From Aquilaria yunnanensis (taxonomy: Eukaryota; Streptophyta; Magnoliopsida; Malvales; Thymelaeaceae), in assembly GCA_039654915.1 (NCBI GenBank), contig CM077597.1:59300001-59364000 (forward strand): a stretch of DNA of 64,000 nt, written 5' to 3'. The position numbers and the translations under genes were made by a program. This document shows positions 1-10,526 of the stretch, one piece after another; the first letter of the stretch is position 1, and each line of letters opens with the position of its first letter. Below the pieces are notes generated by a model. The model made no database searches. It worked only from the letters and a program-made list of their open reading frames with translations, and was not told where the DNA came from.

Positions 1-499
1 GGCCCATGCTTGTCTCCACTCACACTATTTTAAAACCCTCCTACATCCCCCACTCAACCTTGTCCCCCACCTTACCCCTTCCACTATTCTTTTACCTTTA
101 CTATGTCTCCCACTACACATTCCACTATGAATAAATTATTCCCCCACTAGCTTTTGTCCATGGACTATTTTATATGGAAATTTGACTATTTCTCCCCCAT
201 TTTGAAACCAAAGGCCGGCCATCCTCCTAAAATATGCATTTGATATGCATTTTGATTTCATTTCCCCTTCATTTATGAGCAATTGGCTGCCACATCATGG
301 AAATGCATTTGACATGCATTTGGATGGCATTTGAATGCCATTTCCCCACATTTAGCAAGGCATAACCGGCCATATGCTCTTCATTTCATTTCATTTTCAT
401 TTCACACATATCTTTCTCTCTCTAGCTCACTTTGCTCTCCCTTCTCTCTAAAAACCAGCCATGGTGTTCTTCTAAGTTCATCATCTTCCTCCTTGCTTC

Positions 500-1440
500 T
501 AAGATTCGGCCATGAGCAAACCAACTCCTTTCCCACATACAAACACATTTTCATGAAGCTTTTAACCTCCTAAACACATCTAAACCAAGAACCAAGTGAG
601 AAATCAAAGAAAACCCATGGAGAAATGGCTATGAAGTTTCGGCCTTGAGAAGAAAATGGTGTTCTTGAGCTTCCTTCAAGAGTTCCTTACATACATGGAA
701 TTTCTAAGCCATGAGGAAGAAGAAAATCACGAAGAACATCAAGGAAAATAGAGCTCAAGATTCGGCCATGTTCAAGGTTGTAAGTGAACCAAGTTTTCTT
801 GGTAGTTTCGTGTGTTTTGAGCTAGATACTACTCTCTAATGGCTTGGCTATGTTGGATTTTTGCAAGGAAAGACTCTTGATGTTTCGGCCATGGAAAGAT
901 CTTGGTGTTCTTGGACTCAACTTAAGAGTTCAAGGCATGCATGGCACTTTTAAGCCATGGAAAGCAAGAAATCAAGCAAAGATGAAGAAAAATCATGTGT
1001 GTTGGAAGCCAACAAAGCAAAGATCAAATGAAGGCTTCAAGCATGAAGAAAGTTTCGGCCATGAAGATTCTTGGAATTTCAAAGCTCTAAACCAAGTGTT
1101 CTTGGTACTTGTGAGCTTTTATGGTCAACATAAGCAAGAAAAATAAGTGAAACATGGAGGAAGGCAAGATGTAAAATTCGGCCATGTATGTATCTTGGCA
1201 TTAGTGAGCTTAAACCAAGTGTTCTTGGTACTAAACAAGCTCTTATGTAGGTTTAAGACAAGTTCCAAAAGATGGTTATAAAAAGAGGAAGATTTGTTGG
1301 CTATGAAAGTCAATATAAATTCGGCCATAAGTGCCATTTTGGTGGTTGTGTGTGTAATCCATGTGTTCATGGTATCTAGGTGTTCCTAGTAAAAAGTGAA
1401 GCCAAAATGGTAAAGAAAGTGGTGTTAGATTCGGCCATGA
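500..1440 (+). repeat. Degenerate TTCGGCCATG repeat array inside LTR X
   Basis: The motif TTCGGCCATG or a near variant recurs near 504, 635, 768, 884, 1055, 1178, 1320 and 1430, a spacing of about 110-170 bp. Several units also carry ACCAAGTGTTCTTGGT, a 6-bp perfect inverted repeat with a 4-nt loop. The array looks like an old, diverged tandem expansion within the LTR. Confidence 0.65.
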
Positions 1441-1493
1441 TGACAAGTTGGTGAGAAATTGGTGTTGGCCAAGTGTTCTTGGCATAAATGGTC

Positions 1494-1680
1494 CTAAGTC
1501 ATTTTGGGCCTAAGTGGACATAAGTTAATTTGGGCTTATGTGGCTCCTAAGTTCATTTTGGGCCTAAGTGGTCCTAAGTTCATTTTGGGCCTAAGTGGTC
1601 CTAAGTCATTTTGGGCCTAAGTACTAAGAAAGCTAAGTTGGGCCTAAGTTATTAAGAGGCCAAGTTGGGCCAAAATTCCA
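1494..1680 (+). repeat. Tandem repeat, unit about 27 bp
   Basis: Units built on TCATTTTGGGCCTAAGTGG follow one another from about 1497, the clearest copies being 27 bp long. Looser GGGCC-containing derivatives continue to about 1830. The array belongs to LTR X and has no coding content. Confidence 0.7.
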
Positions 1681-3196
1681 GAACAGGCCAAGTGGGCCTG
1701 AATCCTGGAAAGGATTAAGTTGGGCCTGGATTTCCAGGAAAAAGGCCAATGTAGGCCTGAGTTCACAGAAAATTGGGCCTAAGTCAAAGAAAGGCTAAAA
1801 TGGGCCTTACCTCCTTAAGTTGAGGTCCATTAAGGAAAAGACAAGTTCTACCAACAACAAGCAAGGAAAGGCAAAGGAATTAAGCATTACACGGTTACAA
1901 AAATTATGGTAAGGATTCCTATACTCACTTTATTGCATGGTGTATCTCCATGATCTTGTTTGTGAGTATTAGTGCCCCTAGGTGATGGTCAAAGAACCAT
2001 GTGATCCTAGGTGTGCATGCAGGGCTAAGTTGTTTTGTTGCTTCGGCAACTCTGTGTGAGGATTTTCTCATACTCACTTTGTGAGTATTCGGGCACATAG
2101 TGCATAGTGGGCTAAGTATCGTTGTTTCGGCAACTATGGTTACTCATGAGTTAAGTGCAAGCATTCAGGTCTTGGCATCGAGTTTGGCCAACTCGATTCC
2201 CAAGCTAAGGAGTACTCAGTATGGTATAAGAAATGGTCGACCGATATTGTGTGATATGGAATATGCTAATGCTTGCTTTGCCCATACAGAATTGTGTTAT
2301 GTGGTGTGTTGTGTTGTGTGCTTCTATGAATTGATTGTGCATGCTGACCCCAATTATTATTATTATTGTTATTTCTACATGCTTTGTGTTTTCTTTGTCT
2401 TAGTGTTTTCTTTGCAGGTTTATGGAATAATTGCCATTACGTTCTTGGCATAAGTTAGGCTTTGGAAGCCATATGTTAGGCCTTGGAGGCCATAAGTTGG
2501 CTTTGAAAGCCATAAGAAAATACCTCACTAAGTTAGGCATTGGATGCCATTGGATTCCTTATTGAGTTTTATAACTCACCCGCCCTACTCTACTTTTGTA
2601 GGTAAAGGAGCTATAGAAAAGCATTACGGTCAAGAGTAATAAATACTCTTTCACATAGTAGAGGTTTGTACATATGTTGCTCAATATTCTAAGTGTCTTA
2701 AGTGTTATGGATTGCTTGTGAAACAAGCTAATGTTGTGGACTTCCTTGTGCAGGCTTGAGGAGTCTAGAAATTTGTGGGAACAAGGTCTATTAAGGTGGA
2801 ATGTGTTCTATGGACTTATGAATTATTTGCCATGTATCATGCTTTTGGGTATCCTGGCTATTTAAGTGATTATGTTTATTTTCAGTATAACACCATTTTT
2901 ATGACTTGTAAATATGAATATGGTGTTTTGGTTGCCATGCATGTACTTGGCTAAGCATGATAAAGATCATGAAATGAACACTAAATTCCACATAGGTGTG
3001 CTAGCTTGTTTCTGAGAGCAATAAAACCCTAAAAGTAAATAGTTAACGAGCTAGTACCGGTAAGTATCCTGGGGTTCATGCCCTTAAGTTGTAATAATAA
3101 TAATAATTTTAAATGCCCCTTTTGTGAAATAAGACTTCCGCTGTATTGTTTAAGTAATCGGGCCCAAATGGGCCAGGGGCAAGTGTGGGCACGACA

Positions 3197-4330
3197 GGTA
3201 CCCTACAGACTCTACCTATACTAGTGAGGAAATGGGGCAACATAAACAACGAGTTCTTGACTGGGTTGCCTATGACCAGATTAAGGCATGATACAATCTC
3301 GGTCATTGTGGATAGGCTAACCAAATGTGCCCACCTCTTACCTCTGAAACTCACAGACTCCTTGGAGAAGTTATCTCAAATGTATGTCCAGGAGATGGTA
3401 AAACTATATGGAGTGCCAGACTCTATTGTATCTGATAGAGATCCAAGATTTTCAACTTAGTTTTGGAGTGCTTTTTACAAAGCACTAGGAACCAAAATCC
3501 ACCTGAGTACTGCTTATCATCCTCAGACATATGGGCAATCTAAAATGGTGATACATATTCTATAAGACATGCTCAGGAGCTTTGTGTTGGATTTCAAAGG
3601 TGAATGGGACCAACACTTGCCATTGGTGGAATTCTCATATAACAATAGTTACCAAATTACCATTGGCATGGTACCTTATGAAGCATTATATGGAAGAAGG
3701 TGCATGACACCCCACTATTGGGTGGAAGCCTCAGACGGGCTAGAGTTGGGCCCTAAAATTATTGAAGAGACTATTGCCAAAATCAAGAAAATTCAAGAGA
3801 GATTAAAGGAAACCAATGAAAGAACCACAGCCTATGTGAATAAAAGAAGGAGAGACCTGGAGTTTGGGTTTGTGACAAAGTTTGGCTAAAAGTTGCACCA
3901 ACCAAAGGTGCTCTTAGATTTGGTAGAATAACCCAGTTAGCTCCAAGATACATATGTGCTCATCATATCTTGGACATAGTTGGTAAGGTAGCATATTGGT
4001 TAGCTCTACCACTAAGCATGTCAATGTTGATAATGTTTTTCACATCAGTATGCTTAAGAAGTGTTTATTGGACACAAAGCATGCTATTGTGGTAGAAGAC
4101 CTATAGTTGGAACCGAACTTGACGTATGAAGAGAAACTTATAGCTATCTTAGCCAAGGATACCAGAAGGTTAAGAAACAAACTCATTCCCATGGTTAAAG
4201 TTTAGTGGTCGCACCACTTTGAAAGAGAAGCAACATGGGAAACTAAAAAAGGCCTTATGGAAAGGCATCCTGAAGAATACCCGGAGCTAAAAGCTATTTT
4301 GGAGGACCAAAATTTTTAAGGGGGGGAGGA
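3197..4330 (+). pseudogene. Element D: integrase C-terminal part and chromodomain of a Tekay-like chromovirus
   Basis: This is the 3' end of a Ty3/Gypsy polyprotein. The fragment begins within the integrase core: VIVDRLTKCAHLLP near 3300 and SIVSDRDPRFS near 3440 carry catalytic-core motifs. FSYNNSY and APYEALYGRRC-like text (here VPYEALYGRRC) follow near 3630-3700. A chromodomain-like end (HHFEREATWET followed by HPEEYPEL) lies just before the polypurine tract. Stops occur at 3458-3460 and after DMLRS, and frameshifts follow 3889. The 5' side is cut off at LTR X, so gag, protease, RT and RNase H are missing. The chromodomain and the position next to a PPT and LTR support the chromovirus assignment; Tekay is the best guess for the lineage. 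Confidence 0.85.
4318..4330 (+). other. Polypurine tract of element D
   Basis: A run of A and G with seven consecutive G lies directly upstream of the TG that starts the D LTR at 4332. This is the normal position of the plus-strand primer in an LTR retrotransposon. Confidence 0.75.
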
Positions 4331-4331
4331 T

Positions 4332-4513
4332 TGTTACCACCTCACAAAAGAGGGAGAATTACCAGTGTGGCATAACGGTCAAAAAGCCATTATATTGTGT
4401 AATTCTCTTCATAGTAATTGAAGAATGGGCGCTTCAAAGGTATAATGAACACCTCCTTAAAAGTTTTCCATGTTAGTAACTTGGCCTCCAAGAAAAGCCT
4501 CAAGGATTGCTTG
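4332..4513 (+). mobile_element. Element D 3' LTR, left segment
   Basis: The segment starts TGTTACCACCTCAC and is cut by insertion of element A after GCTTG at 4509-4513. It resumes at 38381. The same start is found at 50870 (forward) and, as the complement, ending at 59747, so at least three copies of this LTR family are in the window. The reverse copy shows the uninterrupted site near 59545-59582. Confidence 0.85.
4509..4513. repeat. Left target site duplication of element A (GCTTG)
   Basis: GCTTG lies directly before the first base of the A LTR and again at 38376-38380 directly after the last base. Related D-family LTR copies have a single GCTTG at this place. Confidence 0.9.
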
Positions 4514-5477
4514 TAATAGCCAAAGTGTTATCGCCCCGAACACCTAAGGACCCCAGAAAGGAGGGAGCCAAACGGCTGACGCAAGCGACCTCGGTAGCCC
4601 ACCAATACCAACCTCGAGAAACTACCGTATAGCCTACATCGGGAGGGCGACCGAGTCAACTTCGGGGAGAAGTGCCAGCCACCTTCTGCAGGTGAAATTC
4701 CCCCGAAGGGCTAACTTCTGAGCCAGGGAATGCCTCGAAGTACCATTGCGACGCTGGGAAAAGGCCCCTTAGTCCGAATTGAGACATCAACCATGGGGAC
4801 CACGGAGGTACGGCGGGAGCCATCAAGGAGCCTCTAACATTACGCCCGTACACCCTAGACGTCGTCCTCACAGGCACTATGACGCGTCGCCACTGCCTAC
4901 GTCCTGTCATGTAGGGCTATGATTATCACAGCTCGTGGCCCGAGGAGCCTGCAGATGGCTAGGGGCCCCCATTCCCAGAAGTACGGATGGTGTTCGTCCA
5001 TACACGTGCTGCAATCTGAAGGGCTCACCCCCTCCTATATATACCAGGGGAATGGTCACAGGCGGGGGACCTCTCTCTCTCTCCTCTATCCGCTCTGAAT
5101 CCTCTCATTGCAGCCCTCCAAAGAAAACAGGGACAGGCAATACTCTTTGGTACTTGCTGCTCTCTCTCTCCAACCCTCCCAAAGCACTAACTTGGGCGTC
5201 GGAGGCTCCTCCCCAGAAAATCACTCCGGGGACCTCCTAACCCCTATTTTCTGAATGTTTCAGGCCAGTCCTCTTGAGGAATCCCCATTCTGAACGTCTC
5301 TCACATACTAGAAGTCCTTCTCGGCCTCACCGTGCCTGCCACACGAAGATGCTGCCGGCCATCACAGGCAATCCACACAGAGCACCTTCTTTCAAGGCTC
5401 GCCCACACCTCCGGAAGCTCCTACTGCATTCTCCACGATACACAGTGGAGATGCTGATGACTGACTCATCACCATCA
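4514..5477 (+). repeat. Element A 5' LTR
   Basis: The LTR starts TAATAGCC (the right LTR has TGATAGCC, so the terminal TG has mutated) and ends ACCATCA. A TATA box (TATATATA, 5036-5043) has CACGTG at 5003-5008 with 27 nt between them, so U3 runs to about 5070 and U5 includes the CT-rich stretch after it. It is recognisably the same family as the solo LTR at 44578-45575. Confidence 0.88.
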
Positions 5478-5479
5478 TT

Positions 5480-5497
5480 TGGCGCCGTCTGTGGGAA
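5480..5497 (+). other. Element A primer binding site
   Basis: TGGCGCCGTCTGTGGGAA begins 2 nt after the LTR end. The same 18-mer, or a near copy, follows every Tat-type 5' LTR here (10529, 52166, and on the minus strand 35519 and 56628). I do not assign the primer tRNA with confidence. Confidence 0.85.
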
Positions 5498-6835
5498 ATC
5501 ACTCCCAGGTCGCCGTTGTTGAAAACTCAGCGTTCTAAGGACAAAGGACTTTCGACGTCCCCGTTCGCTCCAGAGGTTTAACCGGCAACCAAACGACTGC
5601 AGCAGGGACTTCCGTGCCCGAGGATGAACGTCCTCTGACTACTACCATAGGCTTCCTGCGCAAGTTCTCACACCCTGTCGTGGCTGGAGTTACGCAGCAG
5701 TTAGACCGAAGATGGCCGCAGCTAAATTCTGGCCGAAGGCCCTCCTGACCAGTACCTCGAAGGGAGAAGGATCCCTCGTCAACTCACGGGAGTTCGGAAG
5801 GAGAGATCAACGAAGATGAGTCCTCGACGGGAAACATACCCTTCAGAACGTAACCTGCTGGAGAAGCAGGGTCGAAACGAACCCGAGCTCCGCGTCGAAG
5901 GAGTTCTGCACCCAAAGAAAAGTTGTCGTCTCCTCGGCAACAAGGGCATATGCCTATTACCCAAAAATGCTATCTACACCTTGCTATTTGTAGGAAGACG
6001 GCTATGACTCTACTTCCAAGGTCACGCTGCCACTGTCCGGAGTAAGTCGCCTCTGGGCGACGTCATGAAAAGGGTAGAGCATTTGGGGAAGATCATCGAA
6101 AGGGTTCATCGAGCTCGGAGAATACTACAGCATGTACAAGCCTAGAAGGGCAATGAAAGCCTAAGCACTGGCAGACTTCATTGCTGAAATCCCAGGAGTA
6201 GAAAATGCTGAAACCAACGAGGGAAACCGAGCAAAGGTAGATCTAGAGTGGAAACTTCATGGAACCCTGAGTGCAGAACATCAGGGTGCTTGAGTAGCCC
6301 ATCGGGAGCCCGAGGGCAGAGAGGCGATCAGAGCAATCAAATGTGGTTATGAAAGTGCTGGGCGATCCGAGCATGGCAACGCTGAGTATAGCAACCTCGG
6401 AGAAAGGGTGGAAAGACCCTACAAAGAGGCATCTCGCAACCAAAGAGTCCCGAAAGTCCTCACGAAGTGGCAGAAAGTGCGAAGACGTTCCGGATGATAT
6501 TCCCTAATTAAGGAGGAATTATACCAGCAGGGGTACGCAAGTCCGCTACAAAGATGTAGATGTAAAAAAGGTGCAGCACAATTCTTCCAGAGGGTGTGAA
6601 AATTGCCAGAGCCACACCAGCACCTAAAGGTTGCCTTCAGAGTGGATAACCTCGGAAGATTACCTTTGCCCCTTGGTAGTATGGGCCGTAGACCTTGCCG
6701 GGCCACTCCTGATAACACCCGAATGAGTGAAGTTCTGTGTAGTAGCGGCAGACTACTTCGCTAAGTAGTAGAGGTAGAGCCCCTGGCAACTATTCCAGCA
6801 AAAGATACACAAAAGCTCGTCTGGAAGAACATGAC

Positions 6836-7714
6836 TGATGGCCAGGGGCCTCATCGTCTATAGTCATGGTGACTGGTGGAGAGACTTCTGGGAGGAAGAA
6901 CGCCTGGTGGAATGGATAGCCCGAACGAGAGTGCCTGAAAGTTCAGAAACAAAGGGTTAGGAGGCCCCCGGAGTGTCTTTTCGGGGGGGGAGCCTCCGAC
7001 GCCCAAGTCAGTGGTGGCTGAGAAAAGGCAGAGGAAATAGCACAAAGGGCTGAAGAGTCTCGCCTGGTAGTTTTCTCAGAGTGTGGGAGTAGTGTTTGGC
7101 CAACCAACCAGCCTCCTGCCCAGTATTAATTCCTGGTATTTATAGGAACGTCTAGCCCGTTCAGATCACGACACGTGTTCGGTCGGATGTTCCTTGAGTT
7201 TCTGGGCGTAGGAGACAGATAACTGGTAGCAGGTTGTCCTGAGCCACGTGCTGAGATGGGCCATGATGTGATTCTGATGGCGTCCGTATGTCAGAGCGCC
7301 TATTCAGGTGACTTTATGACGTCTGTGAAAGGACGTGTCAGAGGCTTCCTTAAATGCTTCCATAAATGCTCCTGCCGTACTCCCGAGGTCCCTGGGTGAG
7401 GTCATCCTCTAGTTCGGACAGAGCCTCTTCGGGAAACAAGCCCTCAGTTCGGGGGTTCCCAGTTTCAGTGAGTTCTGCCTTCGGGGATATCATGTTTGGC
7501 TCGCTATGTTTGGTGCCGCTTTTCCGAAGGCGATATGTTCACAACCTTGGGGGGCGAGTAGTGTCCTCGGGGTTTCCTGGCGTGCCGGGCTCGGAGCTCT
7601 TCGGCTATCTCCCGAGGTGCCTGATCGCACCTTTTCTCGGGTAGCGCCAGCTTCTTCTGGCCATCATTGTGGCAGGGAGTTCGGCCAGATAGGGGCGACA
7701 GCGTTTGGGTATCA
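6836..7714 (-). mobile_element. Solo LTR of the B/C Tat family, reverse orientation
   Basis: The 879-bp LTR starts TGATGGCC and ends GGGTATCA on the plus strand and is flanked by ATGAC at 6831-6835 and 7715-7719. It matches the LTRs of elements B, C and E2. TATTTATA (7137-7144) and CACGTG (7172-7177) are 27 nt apart, giving a promoter pointing left. It splits the integrase of element A between its first and second catalytic aspartates. A solo LTR is the usual result of recombination between the two LTRs of a full element. Confidence 0.93.
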
Positions 7715-8408
7715 ATGACCTTCAGATTTGGCATACCGACGGTGATAATGGCCGAAAATGGTTCCCAGTCTATGGACGAGGGATTCCAAGAATTCGTCAC
7801 CGACTTCGGAATAAAAACGCACTTTCACCCACTAGCTCAGCCCAGAGCAACAAACAAGTGGTGGTAGCCAACACAGCTATAAAAGAGGAACTACAAAAGA
7901 GGTTGGGGAAAGCAAGGGGAAAAGACCAGGAAAGCTTCCTACTGTACTGAGGAGTCTTCGGACAACTCCCCGAGGGGCCACGGGGGAGACACCTTTCTCA
8001 CTTATCTCCAGTACAGAGGCCATTATTCCCATCGGAGTAATACGGCCATCAGTTAGAATACAGGTGTTTGGCGAAAGAGGAAACGACCTCAGGTTGATGG
8101 CTAAGCTTGACCTAGTTGACGAACACTGAGAAATGGCCGAGCTCAGAAGAAAAGCCTTTCAGCAAAAGGTGGCCATAAGTGCAAACCTGCATGATAGGCC
8201 AAAAGGAATAACGGAAGAAGTCCTCATCCTCCGAAAGGCCGAGTCTGAACCCCAAAAACCATCCCATGGGGTACTTCGGCCAAACGGGAAGGGGCCTTAT
8301 TTGGTCCTAGACGAGGTCCGAAAGGGAGTATACAAGCTTGGCGACACCGAAGGAGGAAAACTGGAAAATGCATGGCACTCAGATGCCTTAAAGAAATTCT
8401 ATACTTAG

Positions 8409-8890
8409 AATTTTAGTTGAGAAATTGTACAAGAGAGAAATTTCTCTAAGTACATAAGTTTTCCCCTATCTGAAAGTGCTTGCCGAACAAAGCTGAAGCA
8501 CACGCTCCCGAAAGTCTTATTTTCCTTCCAAGGATGACTAGGTTATACGCCCAAAAAAGGGTGAAGTCCATTGACTCCCGACAAGTCCTATTTTCCTTCC
8601 AAAGATGGTTGGGTTATATGCCCAAAAAATGTGAAGTCCATCGACTACGGCCGACAAAGACAGGCTAAAACTTGCCTAAAGTAAACTTTGGAAACAAAGA
8701 GAGTTCACCCGAAGGTTGGCCGATGAAATGAGCAAAATGTACCTTTCTGAAGTCCCTTGACCGAAAGAGGTCTGGACAATTGGGAAACAAAAATGGCTCG
8801 TACCTTTTCGAAGTCCCTTGACCGAAAGTGGTCGGGACAAACAGGGAAAAATTGCTCAAAAGACTTAACCAAATTATGAAGGAAAATTCA
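8409..8890 (+). repeat. Element A spacer between gag-pol and antisense gene, with tandem repeats
   Basis: No gene is present. Two units of about 70 bp (8508-8576 and 8577-8648) share CCTATTTTCCTTCCAA and TGAAGTCCAT. Two further units (about 8740-8800 and 8801-8870) share GAAGTCCCTTGACCGAAAG. The second pair corresponds to the hairpin repeats of B and C at the same position, but here the hairpin arms are weak. Confidence 0.7.
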
Positions 8891-8919
8891 TTGAGGAAGG
8901 TCTTAATACAAGGAGACAG

Positions 8920-9652
8920 TTACACGAAGAAAAATACAAAGAACAAGAAGAAGGCAAAGGCCCTAGAATATCTAAGGGACCTCGGCGTATAGGAAGCTTC
9001 GATCCCTGTGTCTTTGGCCGCCGCCTTCGGTGCAGGAGGAGGGGCAAGTGGCAGGTTGAGGAACTCAACTTTCGACCAAGTCCACCGAGGACCCTCGGGA
9101 ATATCCAGGGTAGCCAATAAGGAAGGGTTGAGGTTTGGATATTTCTTCAGAAATTGGTAACGAGCTAGGCAGAAGTAGTCCTGAAAGGCAACCTTCGTCG
9201 CCTGGATGGCTTTATCTTTTTCCACGTCCAAGTCGTCCGCTTCATTCTGAAGATCCAAAACCTCCTTCCGAAGATCCATAACCTCCTTCTCTAAATCCTT
9301 TATCTTCTTCTTCTTCTTCAAATCCTTCTTCAGCGAGTCAACCTTGGCTTGAAGTTCGGCATTGTCAGCAAGAGCCTTCTTCCGGAGAGCAGCTTCTTCT
9401 TCTTTCTCCTTCTAAATAGCCTCGTTGGCCGAGGTTAAGCTCACAACCTTCTCACCAAGGTCGGACATCTTCTTGGAGAAGTCCTTCAAGAGATCCTCTT
9501 GGCCCTTCAAGAACTCCTCCCAAAGCTGGGCAACCTTCTGCTTCGCTATCCGGCTCAAGTTGGTGTTCGTCACAACTGAGTTAGTGCAGAAAACCTTGGC
9601 CTTCTCCAATTTATCTTTGGCTCAAGCTCGGACCGAAGACTGCTTTGCTGCC
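8920..9652 (-). pseudogene. Element A antisense gene, exon 4 remnant (coiled coil)
   Basis: Reading leftward, the fragment encodes charged coiled-coil text (LxEEFLKGQEDLLKDFSKKM around 9500) and, near the end, TKVAFQDYFCLARYQFLKKYP and IPEGPRWTWSKVEFLNLP. These match exon 4 of the gene in element C (28620-29261). Stops and frameshifts separate 9412-9609 from 8920-9321. Its upstream end is cut by the insertion of element B at 9653, and a short stretch of exon 4 start is missing altogether, since the sequence beyond B (23712) resumes within intron 3. Confidence 0.8.
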
Positions 9653-10526
9653 TGATAGCCAAAGGCTATCGCCTCTATCTGGCCGAACTCCCTGCCACAA
9701 GAATGGCCAGAAGAAACTGGCGCTACCCGAGTAACGGTGGGATCATACACCTCGGGAGATAGCCGAAGAGCTCCGAGCCCGGCACGCCAGGAAACTTGAG
9801 GATACTACTAGCCCCCCGAGGTTGCAAATAGATCTCCTTCGAAAAAGAGGCACCAGCTATTGCGGGCCGAACATGATCTCCCCGAAGGCGGAACTCCCTG
9901 AAGCTGGGTACCCCCGAACTGAGGGCGTGTTTCCCGAAGAGGCATCGTCCGTACCAGAGGACGACCTCGCTCAGGGACCTCGAGAGTACGGCAGGAGCAT
10001 TTAAGGAAGGATTTAAGGAAGCGTCTGACACGTCCTTTCACAGACGTCATAAGCCGCCTCAGAAGGCACTTTGACACGCTGATGCCATCAAAATCACATC
10101 ATGGCCCATCTCGGCACAAGGCTCAAGGCAACCTGCTACCAGCTATCTGTCCCCTACGCCCAGAAACTCAGGGAACATCCGACCGAACACGTGTAGCGAT
10201 CTGAACGGGCTAGGTACTCCTATAAATACCAGGAAAGAAATACTTGGCAGGGGGTTGGTTGGCAAATGTCTGACTCCCAGACTCTGAGAAAATCACCAGG
10301 CGAGACTCTTCAGCCCCTTTGTGCTATTTCCTCTGCCTTTCTCAGCCACCACTGACTTGGGCGTCGGAGGCTCCCCCCCCGGAAACACATTCCGGGGGCC
10401 TCCTAACCCTTTATTTCTGGTCTTTTAGGCACACTCCCAAGGGCGAACCATCCTTCAGGCGTTCTTCCTCCTAGAAGTCTCTCCACCAGTCACCATGACT
10501 CTAAATGATGAGGCCCCCGTCCATCA
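9653..10526 (+). repeat. Element B LTR1 (5' LTR)
   Basis: This 874-bp LTR starts TGATAGCCAAAGG and ends GTCCATCA. CACGTG (10188-10193) lies 27 nt before TATAAATA (10221-10228), so transcription should start near 10255. An ATG at 10495-10497 in a CCACCAGTCACC context sits in U5 and opens the gag frame. Confidence 0.92.
10188..10228 (+). promoter_or_regulatory. LTR core promoter of element B: G-box plus TATA box
   Basis: CACGTG at 10188-10193 inside AACACGTGT, then TATAAATA at 10221-10228, with 27 nt between. The same spacing is found in the LTRs at 5003, 7172 (reverse), 35859 (reverse), 37902, 51816 and 56968 (reverse). G-box/ABRE-type motifs bind bZIP and bHLH factors in plants; use of that route here is inference. 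Confidence 0.75.

Larger units (their letters stand above)
1..3196 (+). mobile_element. 3' portion of a long LTR (element X), probably chromovirus-type
   Basis: No coding region was found over about 3.2 kb. The stretch ends in GGGCACGACA at 3196, where the sequence switches abruptly to the integrase reading frame of element D, as expected where an LTR has inserted. Internal features resemble long plant Ty3/Gypsy LTRs: repeated segments, a short AAT microsatellite near 3092, and several CTCACTTTGTGAGTATT-like stretches. The 5' end and any left target duplication are outside the window, so a solo LTR and the 3' LTR of a full element cannot be told apart. The bases right after the end, GGTAC, would be the candidate target duplication. 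Small open frames inside are chance frames. Confidence 0.6.
5478..8408 (+). pseudogene. Element A gag-pol remnant with large internal deletion
   Basis: The first 470 bp are the gag leader (a line related to TRRSKDKGLP near 5540 and RREK-rich basic text to about 5950). Then the sequence jumps to the end of the first RNase H (AIYxLxxxGRRL, near 5970), so the rest of gag, protease and reverse transcriptase are missing. RNase H, aRNase H and integrase pieces follow with many frameshifts. The integrase core resumes after the solo LTR at 7720, and the reading frame ends at 8408 with AWHSDALKKFY, matching the last residues of elements B and C. About 3 kb is lost compared with element B, so no product is possible. 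Confidence 0.85.

Noticed and set aside
331..573. 80-codon forward frame with Ser-rich text
   Set aside because: It lies in LTR X, is low-complexity CT-rich sequence and has no family resemblance.
2100..2453. 117-codon frame with a hydrophobic C-terminal stretch
   Set aside because: It sits in non-coding LTR X; the hydrophobic run comes from a T-rich TAT-repeat stretch.
5480..5497. tRNA gene or tRNA-derived element at the GGCGCC motif
   Set aside because: It is an 18-nt primer binding site, with no cloverleaf around it.
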